Shown here: positions 24,803 through 32,938 of the stretch, piece by piece
How the letters are laid out: every line of letters begins with the position of its first letter
Numbering within the stretch: the first letter of the stretch is position 1
DNA from: an uncultured bacterium
Lineage (GTDB): Bacteria > Atribacterota > Atribacteria > Atribacterales > Caldatribacteriaceae
DNA length: 34,430 nucleotides
Assembly (NCBI GenBank): GCA_937139415.1
Contig: CAKZPS010000016.1
Location: 1-34,430 of the forward strand
Direction: 5' to 3'
The notes under the pieces: model-generated
What the model was told of the DNA's origin: nothing
Database searches by the model: none
The model's input: the letters and a program-made list of their open reading frames with translations, nothing else
Translations under genes and position numbers: made by a program

Positions 24803-25433
24803 GATTTCTCCTCCTCAGGGCGTCGATTTTTTCCCGAAAGACCCGCGCCGCTTGGTAGGGTGAAGGAGTAGCGACGATGGCCGAAATCACCGCTATTCCA
24901 CTCACTCCGGTGGCAAGTACCTCACTACAATTCTCTAAGGTAATCCCTCCAATCGCCACCACAGGAATAGAAACCGCCTCTCTCACCGCCCGAAGCCCTT
25001 CTAAACCTATAGGGTTTCCGGCATCTTTTTTGGTCGCGGTGGGGAATACCGTTCCCACACCCAAGTAATCGGCTCCCCAGGCCTCGAGTTCCTTGGCTTT
25101 TTCAGGATGATCACAGGAAACACCCACGATGAGATGCGGTGCAATTTTTTTTGCATACTGAAGGGGGAGATCCTCTTCTCCTAAATGGACTCCATCTGCC
25201 TCAGCCGCCAAAGCGATATCCAAGCGATCGTTGACGATGAAGAGAACCCCCTTTTTTCGGGTTATTTCGCGAATGAGGAGTGCCTCTTCCAAAAAGAGTC
25301 GGCTACTCAGCTCTTTCTCCCGTAGCTGAATCACCGATGCCCCTCCGGCAATCACCTCTTCCACCACTTCCCGGTGGCTGCGGGGAAACTGGAGTTTGCG
25401 GTCGGTAATGACGTAGAGGGAGAGGTCAAGCAT
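24786..25433 (-). CDS. thiE: Thiamin-phosphate synthase ThiE
   Basis: 215 residues, TIM barrel; joins HMP-diphosphate and thiazole phosphate. YVITDRKL, VIQLREKEL, VNDRLDIALAAEADGVHLG, VSCDHPEKAKELE, LGVGTVFPTATKKDA and VVAIGGI are the family motifs. The ATG at 25433 has GAGGTG about five bases upstream and overlaps thiM by 8 bases; a TTG at 25445 would add four residues. Confidence 0.96.
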   Translation of the reverse strand: MLDLSLYVITDRKLQFPRSHREVVEEVIAGGASVIQLREKELSSRLFLEEALLIREITRKKGVLFIVNDRLDIALAAEADGVHLGEEDLPLQYAKKIAPHLIVGVSCDHPEKAKELEAWGADYLGVGTVFPTATKKDAGNPIGLEGLRAVREAVSIPVVAIGGITLENCSEVLATGVSGIAVISAIVATPSPYQAARVFREKIDALRRRNHDRDR

Positions 25434-26241
25434 AGCACACCTCAAGACGTAAATTTTCCCGGAACTCCTCGCTCCTTAAGGCGAAAAGAGTATCAAACAA
25501 TGCCACCAGGAAACTCCCCGGTCCCGAAGCCTTGGGGAACGCTTGCTCAGCACAGACTCCCAAAAAACCCAAAGCTGCCGTAGCAGCATATAACGCTTCC
25601 TTTTCTACCGCAAGACAAGCCCCACAGAGCGAGGTGGCCATACATCCGCTTCCGGTGATCCGGGTGAGGAGGAGGTGACCGTTATGGACCCGGACGGTCC
25701 TCCGGCCATCGCTCACCCCATCTATTCTCCCTGTCACCGCGGTGGTCACTCCCCAAAGAGACGCAGCTTCTTGCGAGAGGGAAGCAGTATCCTCTTCGCT
25801 CACCGCCTCTACTCCTCGGACCTTTCCTTCTCCTCCTATGAGGCTCCGTATCTCTCCGGCATTCCCTCGCAGGACACTCACCTTCACCGTGGAGAGGAAG
25901 CGATGGGCGCTTTCGCTACGAAAATAGGTAGCACCTGCCCCTGGAACATCTAATACTACCGGGATTTTCAGAGCATTAGCCCGTTTCCCCGCTAAGAGCG
26001 CACTCTGTAAGAAAGAGGTGGTCAGGGTTCCCAAATTGACCACCAAAGCCTGCGCAGAAGCCACCATCTCCTCCACCTCTTCTTCCGCCCAGGCCATCAC
26101 CGGCAGCGCTCCCACAGCCAACATGGTATTGGCGTTGTCATTGGCCACTACCATATTGGTGAGGTGGTGTACTAAGGGCCGCTCCTCTCGAACTCGCTCG
26201 ATTACTTCTACACACCGCTCGATGAGCTTGCGTTCGTCCAT
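25426..26241 (-). CDS. thiM: Hydroxyethylthiazole kinase ThiM
   Basis: 271 residues. Phosphorylates salvaged thiazole alcohol. PLVHHLTNMVVANDNAN, GALPVMA, DVPGAGAT, LRGNAGEI and TGSGCM with the catalytic Cys200 are present. I chose the ATG at 26241 (AAGGGGG upstream), which gives the usual length; the open frame to 26376 adds 45 residues that overlap cytX. The overlap with cytX is then 34 bases. It works with ThiW, the likely thiazole importer. Confidence 0.95.
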   Translation of the reverse strand: MDERKLIERCVEVIERVREERPLVHHLTNMVVANDNANTMLAVGALPVMAWAEEEVEEMVASAQALVVNLGTLTTSFLQSALLAGKRANALKIPVVLDVPGAGATYFRSESAHRFLSTVKVSVLRGNAGEIRSLIGGEGKVRGVEAVSEEDTASLSQEAASLWGVTTAVTGRIDGVSDGRRTVRVHNGHLLLTRITGSGCMATSLCGACLAVEKEALYAATAALGFLGVCAEQAFPKASGPGSFLVALFDTLFALRSEEFRENLRLEVCYA

Positions 26242-27470
26242 TCTCTCTCCCCCTTCCTGAGGCAGTATATTCCTCCGGCGGCAAAAAAACTGGGCAAAGA
26301 CGCTCCCACAAGGGGCAAAAAGCGTAAGAAGAGAAGGTACACCCCAATCCCTACTCCCCACGAGAAGATTGCCCATCCATCGAGTTCCTTTTTTCCCGCC
26401 AAAACCGCTTCCACTTCGATCCGCCGATCACGTTTCCAAAAGTAATCAAAAATCACCACCCCGAAGAGGGGGACAAAAATCGCTCCAATGAAAAGGAGAA
26501 AGCTCTCATATCGCTCCATGGGGAAAACGAGCGCTAATGCAGTCCCGGCCAGTCCAAAAACTACGGTCACCCAACGTTCCCGGAAGCGAGGGAACAGGTT
26601 CAAAAAGGATACCCCTGCCGAATAGATATCGAGAAAGGTGGTGGTAAAGGTGGAGAAGAGTACGATGAGGAGGGCCGGTATTCCCAACCCCAGGGCAATC
26701 ATTCCCGGCAGAGGATCAGCGTTTTCGGTGAGGAGAGCACTCAAAAGACCCACGAAGTACATCCAGGAGCTGGCTACGAAATACCCCCAAAAGGTTCCCC
26801 AAAAGGCGCCTTTCGTGCTTTTGGCAAAACGGGAGTAATCGGCAACCAGGGGTAACCAAGAAATGGGCATGGCAATCACTAAATCTAACCCTACCCCGAA
26901 AGAGAGCGTTCTTTGGGAGGAAAAACGGAGGAGTTGTTCCCAAGATGTCCCCCGCAGGGCTACCATGGTCATGAGGAAGGAGAGGACTGCTAACCCTCCC
27001 ACCGCGATACGTTGCAGCCACTTCCACCACTTGCTCTCAATGAGTGCCCAAAAAGTACTCACCACCCCGGCGACCACCATCCACAGGCGAGGGTTACTGT
27101 ATCCAAAAAGCATCTTGACGATGAGGTCACTGGAGCGGGCACAGATGATCACCATGACCGCCGTCCAACCAAAAAGCTGCACGATATTGAGAAAGGAAGC
27201 AAGATAAGAACCACGCTTACCCAAAGCAATCCGGGTGGATACCATGGAGGGAATACCCCAATCGCTCCCTAAGACACCTCCCAAAGCCAAAGGGAGGTTG
27301 CCAATGAGATGCCCTATGAGGATCGCCGCTCCCCCCCAGAGAAAGCCCAAAGGAGCTAACATCCCTCCTGCCCACACCTCCGAGATGGCAATGGCCGCCC
27401 CCATCCAGAGGAAGAAAAAGTCCACACCTCCTAAGGTTCTTTGTTCCTTGGGGATTACTTGCACTGACAT
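26208..27470 (-). CDS. cytX: CytX-type permease, predicted hydroxymethylpyrimidine importer
   Basis: 420 residues, about 12 membrane helices, nucleobase/cation symporter-1 family (LGGVDFFFLWMGAAIAISE, LPLVADYSRFAKS, FLDIYSAGVSFLN). CytX proteins under TPP riboswitches are predicted to import HMP, and the location between thiW and thiM supports that. Transport itself has not been shown here. The ATG at 27470 (GAGGGG just upstream) overlaps thiW by 16 bases; a GTG at 27485 is possible. Confidence 0.92.
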   Translation of the reverse strand: MSVQVIPKEQRTLGGVDFFFLWMGAAIAISEVWAGGMLAPLGFLWGGAAILIGHLIGNLPLALGGVLGSDWGIPSMVSTRIALGKRGSYLASFLNIVQLFGWTAVMVIICARSSDLIVKMLFGYSNPRLWMVVAGVVSTFWALIESKWWKWLQRIAVGGLAVLSFLMTMVALRGTSWEQLLRFSSQRTLSFGVGLDLVIAMPISWLPLVADYSRFAKSTKGAFWGTFWGYFVASSWMYFVGLLSALLTENADPLPGMIALGLGIPALLIVLFSTFTTTFLDIYSAGVSFLNLFPRFRERWVTVVFGLAGTALALVFPMERYESFLLFIGAIFVPLFGVVIFDYFWKRDRRIEVEAVLAGKKELDGWAIFSWGVGIGVYLLFLRFLPLVGASLPSFFAAGGIYCLRKGEREWTNASSSSGV

Positions 27471-27967
27471 GCACCCCTCTTCCACACCTCAAGGTCTACG
27501 CTTTTGCGCAAGAGTTTGAAGAGGACCATTCCCACGATGCTTCCGGGAATGCTACTGGCCAAAAAAGCACTCTGGAAAAAGAAGAGCGTCCCTGCTCTCC
27601 CCACAAGAGGCGCCACAAAATAGGTACTCAGCGTGGCTCCAATGGGTCCGGTTCCAAGCGGTTCTGCCAACCCTGCCCATTCACTCTTCGAGAAGTAGTG
27701 GTAAAAAATAGCCACCATTACCACTCCCGGGATACCTCCGGGAAAGGCAAAGACCGTTCCTGTCCCAAGGAGAATGCGTATCGCTCCAGTGATCGCCGCC
27801 GCCAAAGCCCCATACCATGGACCAATGGTAATACCCGCCAGTACATTCAAAGCATGCTGAAAGGGGAATACCTTCGTCGGCCCGATGGGAATATGGAAAA
27901 ACGACGCTACTACTCCTAAGGCAGCGAAAAGTCCGGTATACGCCAAAAGGCGCAAATGGTTATTCAT
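27455..27967 (-). CDS. thiW: ThiW, thiazole-specific ECF transporter S component
   Basis: 170 residues with about five or six membrane helices. ThiW hallmarks: HIPIGPTKVFPFQHALNVL (the PxxxKxxPxQH block), GPWYGALAA, LLGTGTVFAFPGGIPG. S components bind a vitamin precursor and need a shared ECF ATPase/T-component module, which is not in the window. First gene of the operon, with GGAGGTG eight bases before the ATG and the riboswitch terminator immediately upstream of that site. Confidence 0.94.
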   Translation of the reverse strand: MNNHLRLLAYTGLFAALGVVASFFHIPIGPTKVFPFQHALNVLAGITIGPWYGALAAAITGAIRILLGTGTVFAFPGGIPGVVMVAIFYHYFSKSEWAGLAEPLGTGPIGATLSTYFVAPLVGRAGTLFFFQSAFLASSIPGSIVGMVLFKLLRKSVDLEVWKRGACQCK

Positions 27968-27985
27968 GACCGTTCACCTCCAAAT

Positions 27986-28021
27986 AAAAAGCCATCTACC
28001 AGCTCGGTAGATGGCTTTTTT
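27986..28021 (-). terminator. Riboswitch-linked intrinsic terminator
   Basis: On the minus strand a 10-bp GC-rich stem (GCCATCTACC with GGTAGATGGC) around a 5-base loop, extended by A-T pairs and ending in a T5 run. It sits between the TPP aptamer and the thiW ribosome site, the classic arrangement for ligand-induced termination. Confidence 0.93.
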
Positions 28022-28029
28022 CTCTCTCC

Positions 28030-28125
28030 ACCAACTCCCTCCGCTGGCATTACCCAGATCAGGTTCGATGGGTCGAGAGCTTGCCGCTCTCCTCTCAGCT
28101 CCGCAAGATAAGGAGCTCCCCTGGT
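28030..28125 (-). ncRNA. TPP riboswitch (THI element)
   Basis: The minus strand carries the conserved core in order: ACCAGGGGAGC (P1/P2 start), GCTGAGAGG, CGACCCATCGAACCTGATC, CTGGGTAATGCCAGCG and AGGGAG, with ACCA pairing with TGGT to close P1. It binds thiamin diphosphate, and with the terminator downstream it should switch the whole salvage operon off when the cofactor is plentiful. Confidence 0.97.
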
Positions 28126-28145
28126 ACTCTATTCACTTCGACTCT

Positions 28146-28154
28146 ATTATAACA
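28146..28154 (-). promoter_or_regulatory. Extended -10 promoter of thiamin operon
   Basis: TGTTATAAT on the minus strand, about 20 bases before the aptamer. No consensus -35 is seen at 17 bases. It lies only 7 bases after the isomerase-like gene's stop codon, so some readthrough from that operon is possible. Confidence 0.55.
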
Positions 28155-28160
28155 CCCTCG

Positions 28161-29591
28161 TCAAGGAGTTATTCCGCCGGCAAAAGTCCTTCTATCGCTC
28201 CCCTCAAAACGATATACCTCGATTCCCAAGTAAGTTTCCAAAGCCTCTCTGACTCCTTGGTCAACCTCGGCGAGATTAATAGCAACATGGTGTTCAAAGC
28301 CGCGTTGACAAATAAATCGGAGTAGCTCCTGTAAATGAGGAATATGCGCCACTCCCCAGGCACCAAAGGTGTGCACTACGTCTTCGGTAATCTCTCCCCT
28401 TCCCAGGTAAGCTCGTAATACTCCAGCCGTATCATCGCTCGTCACCCGCAAAAAACTGAAAGGACCGGGCTTGAGGTTTCCTCGACAGCTTCCATAAGCA
28501 TTGTCTACCCCGGTAACCGTTCCAATAACGTCGGCATAATGGAGTTGCATCTTTTCCATCAGCGATCGGGGGTAATTCCCACAGTGGAAAAGAATGCATT
28601 TTTCAAGATCGTGACCAAAATTATTATTCCAATCCACCAAAGCGGAAGGTCTTTGGGAGGCACAAGAGAGGAGATGCATACTCAAGGCACCGGTCACATC
28701 TACTTCACATGCCGAGGGAAGGAGTTTATCACCCAAAAGGCTCATGACCAGGCAAGGAGCTACACCGAGATTTTCCTCTAAGGAGGTCCAACATTGAATG
28801 GCTGTGGCTTTCAGTTCGTGTTCCCTAATCCAATCCTCTATGGCTACCGCAAAGGAGGCCATAGTAGTAAGTTTCTCTTCTAATCCAACTCCTCCGCAAT
28901 AGGCAAGAATTTCCGCTTTCTTCTCCCTTACCGATTGTGTAGAGACCCTCTCCATGGCGGCAAAGATCTCCGAAAGATCTACCGTTTCCACCGTGATACC
29001 GTGGTGTTCTAAAATCTTCTCCGAAAAACGTACGGCTTGAAAAGCCCCCGGACGAGCACCAATAGCCCCAATACGCAAATTTCTAAATCCCTTGACCACT
29101 TGACACGCTTGAACGAAAGAACGTAAGTCACGGCGAAAACTCTCTTCCTCAGGAGCTACAGTGTGATGGGTAGTCAGGGAAAAAGGAATACCATACTGGT
29201 TAAGATTATTGCACAAAGAAATTTTTCCACAAAAGGCGTCGCCTCGTCGAGCAACATCGAGGGCGTTGAGATCGTCAGGAAAAGCATGCACTAACACCGG
29301 TACTCTCAACCTACTCAAGCGGAGTGCATCGGCAATCCCTCTCTCTTCCCCGAAATTGGGGAGTGTTACGAGGATACCCTCGAGTTCCTCCTCGTAAGTT
29401 TTAAAGAGTTGCGCACATTTTTTCGCATCTTCCCAGGTACACACCGTTCCCAACTTGGTATCCTGGGGAGAGAGGGTAATAACCCGCAACCCTTCTTCTT
29501 CAAGAACTTTGAGGATTCTCCTTCTTCCTTCCCACGCTAAAGCATCGGGGAAAAAAGTACGATTTCCGACAATTAAACCTAAGGTGACCAT
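28161..29591 (-). CDS. L-fucose/L-arabinose isomerase-family protein
   Basis: 476 residues of the FucI/AraA-like superfamily (COG2407 type). Two likely metal ligands are visible: Glu in SACEVDVTGALS and Asp in ALVDWNNNFG, followed by the typical FHCGNYP segment; a His in GFEHHVAIN near the end is a candidate third ligand. Such enzymes interconvert aldoses and ketoses; the substrate cannot be read from sequence. The start at 29591 gives the expected N-terminus (VTLGLIVGNRTFFP), and the longer frame to 29660 adds unconserved residues overlapping the kinase gene. It follows the kinase by 16 bases. Expected role: first step of a sugar pathway feeding the kinase and transketolase. Confidence 0.85.
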   Translation of the reverse strand: MVTLGLIVGNRTFFPDALAWEGRRRILKVLEEEGLRVITLSPQDTKLGTVCTWEDAKKCAQLFKTYEEELEGILVTLPNFGEERGIADALRLSRLRVPVLVHAFPDDLNALDVARRGDAFCGKISLCNNLNQYGIPFSLTTHHTVAPEEESFRRDLRSFVQACQVVKGFRNLRIGAIGARPGAFQAVRFSEKILEHHGITVETVDLSEIFAAMERVSTQSVREKKAEILAYCGGVGLEEKLTTMASFAVAIEDWIREHELKATAIQCWTSLEENLGVAPCLVMSLLGDKLLPSACEVDVTGALSMHLLSCASQRPSALVDWNNNFGHDLEKCILFHCGNYPRSLMEKMQLHYADVIGTVTGVDNAYGSCRGNLKPGPFSFLRVTSDDTAGVLRAYLGRGEITEDVVHTFGAWGVAHIPHLQELLRFICQRGFEHHVAINLAEVDQGVREALETYLGIEVYRFEGSDRRTFAGGITP

Positions 29592-29607
29592 CTCTTCCAC
29601 TCCTTCT

Positions 29608-31068
29608 TCACAACATGGATCGTTTGACTGCCCTATGCCATTCCGCCACGTATTGGTCACGTCGTATCTTTTCCATTCGAGGAACGTAGGTAGTAGCAGG
29701 GACCGAAGCGATATTTTCTTTTCCTATTCCCAATTTTTCTGCCGCAAGAAGTGCAACTCCCTTGGCTGAACCGTCTTCTACCTCGCTCACTCGTACCGGC
29801 ACTTGCAAAAGATCCGCTTGCCACTGCATCAAAAAAGCATTTTTGGTGGCACCACCGTCGGCTCGCAAAAACTCAAACTGTAAGCCACTCTCTTCCTGGA
29901 GGGCGGAGTAGAGATCAAACACCTGAAAACCGATGGATTCGAGTGCAGCCCGAGCAATGTGCGCTCTTGTAGCTCCCTTAGAGATACCGCAAATTAAGGC
30001 ACGAGCTTCACCATTCCAGTAAGGGGCTCCCAAACCTACAAAAGCAGGTACAAAATACACACCTTGATTATCAACCAGAGCGGTAGCTAAGCACTCCACT
30101 TCTCCATAAGAGGAAAAAAGACCTAATTCTTCTACTAACCAACGGATAGTGTCTCCAGAACTGTGAATGTTTCCCTCGAGAACAAAGGTGGGTTTATCTC
30201 CCACAAACCATCCGATAGAGGTCACCGCCGAGGAGGCAACTCTTCTCATGGATCCGGTGTTCACCATAATCGAAGTACCGGTACCATAAGTGGCCTTGAT
30301 GTCACCCACTCTATATCCCAACTGCCCACATAGAGCCGCACTCGAGTCACCCATGACTCCCATGATGGGCACTGCCTGAGGAAGAATTCCTCTAAGGTCG
30401 GTGTATCCGAAAACGGCGTCAGAAGGGAGGAGTTGAGGTAAAACCTCGTAAGGCACCGAAAAGAGGGATAAAAGCTCCTCATCCCACTGCAAATCACCAA
30501 TGTTGAGAAGCATGGTACGACTGGCGTTAGAATAATCAGTAGCGTGCACGCTCCCTTGAGTAAAATGCCATATGAGCCAGGAGTCTACGGTTCCGACCGC
30601 AATATGTCTTCCAGAATGATGTGTCACGATGTTCCGGAAAAGCCAGGCGAGTTTGCTTGCCGAAAAATAGGGATCGAGGACTAAGCCAGTACGTTCCTTG
30701 ACAAACGGAGCGTAGCCAGACCGTTTGAGCTCTTCACATATATCTCTGCCGCGCTGACACTGCCATACCAGCGCACGATAGAGAGGGGTTCCCGTACGCT
30801 TATCCCAGGCAATCACCGTTTCCCGCTGATTGGTAATGGCTATAGCTTGAACGGCATGGGGGTTGATTTTCGTGGCTTCCAATGCCTCTTTACAGGCTTC
30901 GTAAGTACAGGTAAGAATTTCGTTGGGATCGTGTTCCACCCATCCCGGCTCAGGGTAGTACTGTTCGTGGGACACGGTGGCCTTTCCTACCAGCTCACAC
31001 CCCTTGCGGAAGACGATTGCCTTGGTTCCGGTAGTACTTTGGTCGATAGCCAGAATATACCCCGACAA
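29608..31068 (-). CDS. FGGY carbohydrate kinase, glycerol-kinase-like
   Basis: 486 residues, FGGY family, closest in motif to GlpK: AIDQSTTGTKAIVF, PGWVEHDPNEI, TNQRET, LVWQCQR, LDPYFSASK, TDYSNASRTMLLNI, GVMGDSSAALCGQ and ADGGATKNAFLMQ. Glycerol-contacting residues of GlpK are kept (R82, E83, W102, Y134, D241), but the following Gln is Ser242. It sits between a split transketolase and a sugar isomerase, so a ketose or another small polyol is as likely a substrate as glycerol. The start is TTG at 31068 with GGGGTG seven bases upstream, six bases past the transketolase stop. Confidence 0.85.
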   Translation of the reverse strand: MSGYILAIDQSTTGTKAIVFRKGCELVGKATVSHEQYYPEPGWVEHDPNEILTCTYEACKEALEATKINPHAVQAIAITNQRETVIAWDKRTGTPLYRALVWQCQRGRDICEELKRSGYAPFVKERTGLVLDPYFSASKLAWLFRNIVTHHSGRHIAVGTVDSWLIWHFTQGSVHATDYSNASRTMLLNIGDLQWDEELLSLFSVPYEVLPQLLPSDAVFGYTDLRGILPQAVPIMGVMGDSSAALCGQLGYRVGDIKATYGTGTSIMVNTGSMRRVASSAVTSIGWFVGDKPTFVLEGNIHSSGDTIRWLVEELGLFSSYGEVECLATALVDNQGVYFVPAFVGLGAPYWNGEARALICGISKGATRAHIARAALESIGFQVFDLYSALQEESGLQFEFLRADGGATKNAFLMQWQADLLQVPVRVSEVEDGSAKGVALLAAEKLGIGKENIASVPATTYVPRMEKIRRDQYVAEWHRAVKRSML

Positions 31069-31074
31069 TGGTGA

Positions 31075-32016
31075 TCACCCCATTCTCTGCAAGAAGTCAA
31101 GCACCGCATTTTGAATTCCCCGAGAATCAAGACCGTAGTGAGCGTAAACTTGGGCTTGTGTTCCGGTAATGGGATACTCGTCGGGAATACCTATAATCTT
31201 CACCGAGCAAGAAGGACCTTGGGCAAGACAATGGAGCACTACTTCTCCCAACCCTCCGTAGATACTATGTTCCTCCACGGTAACGATTCTTTCATGCCGA
31301 TTCGCTATTTCAACGATGAGGTCTTGGTCAAAGGGCTTCAAAAAAGGCATGTCCACAACGGTAGCATTGACTCCCACTTCTAACAACAATTGCGCCGCTT
31401 CCAAGGCATGCCATACCACCTCACCGGTCGCTATAATGGCTACCTCTTTCCCCTCTCTCAATAGTACGCCCTTTCCATGCTCAAAACGTGACTGAGGTTC
31501 ATAGATGACCGGAATGGGATTTCTCCCCACTCGCACATAAGCCGGTTTTTCACTCTCCACAAGCATTTGAGTAATCGCTGTTGCCTGTAAAGCATCGGAG
31601 GGCAAAATCACATCGATGCCCGGGATCGCCCGCAAGGCGGCAATATCGTGCAAGGAATGATGAGTACTCCCCAAGGGACCGTAACTTACCCCCCCACTTA
31701 CCGCAATGACTTTGACGTTACTCCCGGTATAGGCAACATCGTTTTTCACCTGTTCAAAACCCCGCGCTGAATAGAAACAAGCCGGACCAAAGACATAAGC
31801 TTTCTTCCTCGATAACGCCAAACCGGCCGCTACTCCAATCGCCGCCTGTTCGGCAATACCAACTTCAACGGTTCTCTCCGGTAATTCCCGAAAGAAACCC
31901 TCTATTCCTGCGGAACCTCTTGCATCAGAGGTTACCACCACGATACGAGCATCTTCTCGAGCTATTTTCAACAGGGTTTCAGCAATTGCATGTCTTGTAG
32001 CCATCTTTTGAGACAT
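31075..32016 (-). CDS. Transketolase, C-terminal subunit (Pyr and C-terminal domains)
   Basis: 313 residues forming the second half of a split transketolase. VEVGIAEQAAIGVAAGLAL carries the catalytic Glu57 that activates TPP. GPLGSTHHSLHDIAALRAIPG holds the substrate-side histidines, followed by YVRVGRNPIP and a C-terminal domain with VTVEEHSIYGGLG. It needs the N-terminal subunit for TPP binding. The ATG at 32016 has GGAGGAG ten bases upstream and overlaps the N-subunit gene by 38 bases. Alternative starts are TTG 32025 and ATG 32004. Confidence 0.93.
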   Translation of the reverse strand: MSQKMATRHAIAETLLKIAREDARIVVVTSDARGSAGIEGFFRELPERTVEVGIAEQAAIGVAAGLALSRKKAYVFGPACFYSARGFEQVKNDVAYTGSNVKVIAVSGGVSYGPLGSTHHSLHDIAALRAIPGIDVILPSDALQATAITQMLVESEKPAYVRVGRNPIPVIYEPQSRFEHGKGVLLREGKEVAIIATGEVVWHALEAAQLLLEVGVNATVVDMPFLKPFDQDLIVEIANRHERIVTVEEHSIYGGLGEVVLHCLAQGPSCSVKIIGIPDEYPITGTQAQVYAHYGLDSRGIQNAVLDFLQRMG

Positions 32017-32839
32017 CGTTCTCAAGCTCCTCCAATTGTCGATTGAGTTCCTCTAAGGCTCTCCGGAGTTCTTCCTCACTGGGAACATGGTGGTGCCATT
32101 CCTTCTTGTTCTCTATAAATGAAACTCCCTTCCCTTTCACGGTATGGGCGAGAACCAAATGAGGCTTTTTCGCTAATATAGGTACTTTTTCAAAAGTACC
32201 CACCAACCGTTCAAGGTCATGCCCATCCACGTTCACCACTTCCCAGCCGAAAGCACGCCACTTCTCCGCCAAATTCTCTAAACGCAAAACCTCTTCGGTG
32301 TATCCGCTAATCTGAAGCCTATTGCGGTCTACGATTCCCACCAAGTTATCAAGTCCGTAATGTGCGGCAACTTGTGCTGCCTCCCACACCGAGCCCTCAC
32401 CGAGTTCTCCGTCACCCATGAGAACATACACCTTGTAAGGCTTGCTATCCATTTTCCCTGCTATCGCCATACCAACTCCTACTGCCAATCCATGTCCCAA
32501 GGCACCGGTATTCACTTCTACCCCCGGCACCTTCCTCGTAGGATGACCCGTCAAGAACGAACCTAATCGACAATACCTCTCCAGTTCTTCCTTGGGGAAA
32601 AAGCCTAAATCGGCCAAAATAGCATAATACCCCTCTACACTGTGCCCCTTACTCAAAACGAAACGATCTCGCTCCTCCCACAAAGGACGAGTGGGGTCAA
32701 TGCGCATCACCCGATAGAAAAGCGCCACTAAGATATCGACCGAAGACAATGACCCACCGGTATGACCAGAGTTTGCCCGGTGAATCATTTGGAGAAGGTC
32801 CATTCTCAATTGGATTGCCTTCTTCATCAAAGTTTTCAT
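31979..32839 (-). CDS. Transketolase, N-terminal subunit (TPP-binding domain)
   Basis: 286 residues; the PP domain of a two-subunit transketolase. The TPP/Mg motif is GDG (142-144) through Asn173 (GDGELGEG to VDRNRLQ). MIHRANSGHTGGSLSSVDIL, FVLSKGHSVEGYYA and TGALGHGLAVGVGMA supply the expected histidines. Transfers two-carbon units between sugar phosphates. Split transketolases are common in catabolic operons for unusual sugars. The start is uncertain: ATG 32839 gives the normal N-terminus, but a GTG at 32851 lies closer to GAAGGG. Lies 99 bases after the LacI-type gene with no promoter I can see between them. Confidence 0.93.
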   Translation of the reverse strand: MKTLMKKAIQLRMDLLQMIHRANSGHTGGSLSSVDILVALFYRVMRIDPTRPLWEERDRFVLSKGHSVEGYYAILADLGFFPKEELERYCRLGSFLTGHPTRKVPGVEVNTGALGHGLAVGVGMAIAGKMDSKPYKVYVLMGDGELGEGSVWEAAQVAAHYGLDNLVGIVDRNRLQISGYTEEVLRLENLAEKWRAFGWEVVNVDGHDLERLVGTFEKVPILAKKPHLVLAHTVKGKGVSFIENKKEWHHHVPSEEELRRALEELNRQLEELENDVSKDGYKTCNC

Positions 32840-32938
32840 GCTGCTACTCACGCCCTTCTTTAATTTCCCTCATCCTCGTCAACCAGTAGCAACGAGAACA
32901 CAAAAAACCCATCAAAATAACTTTACGAATCTCTTCTC

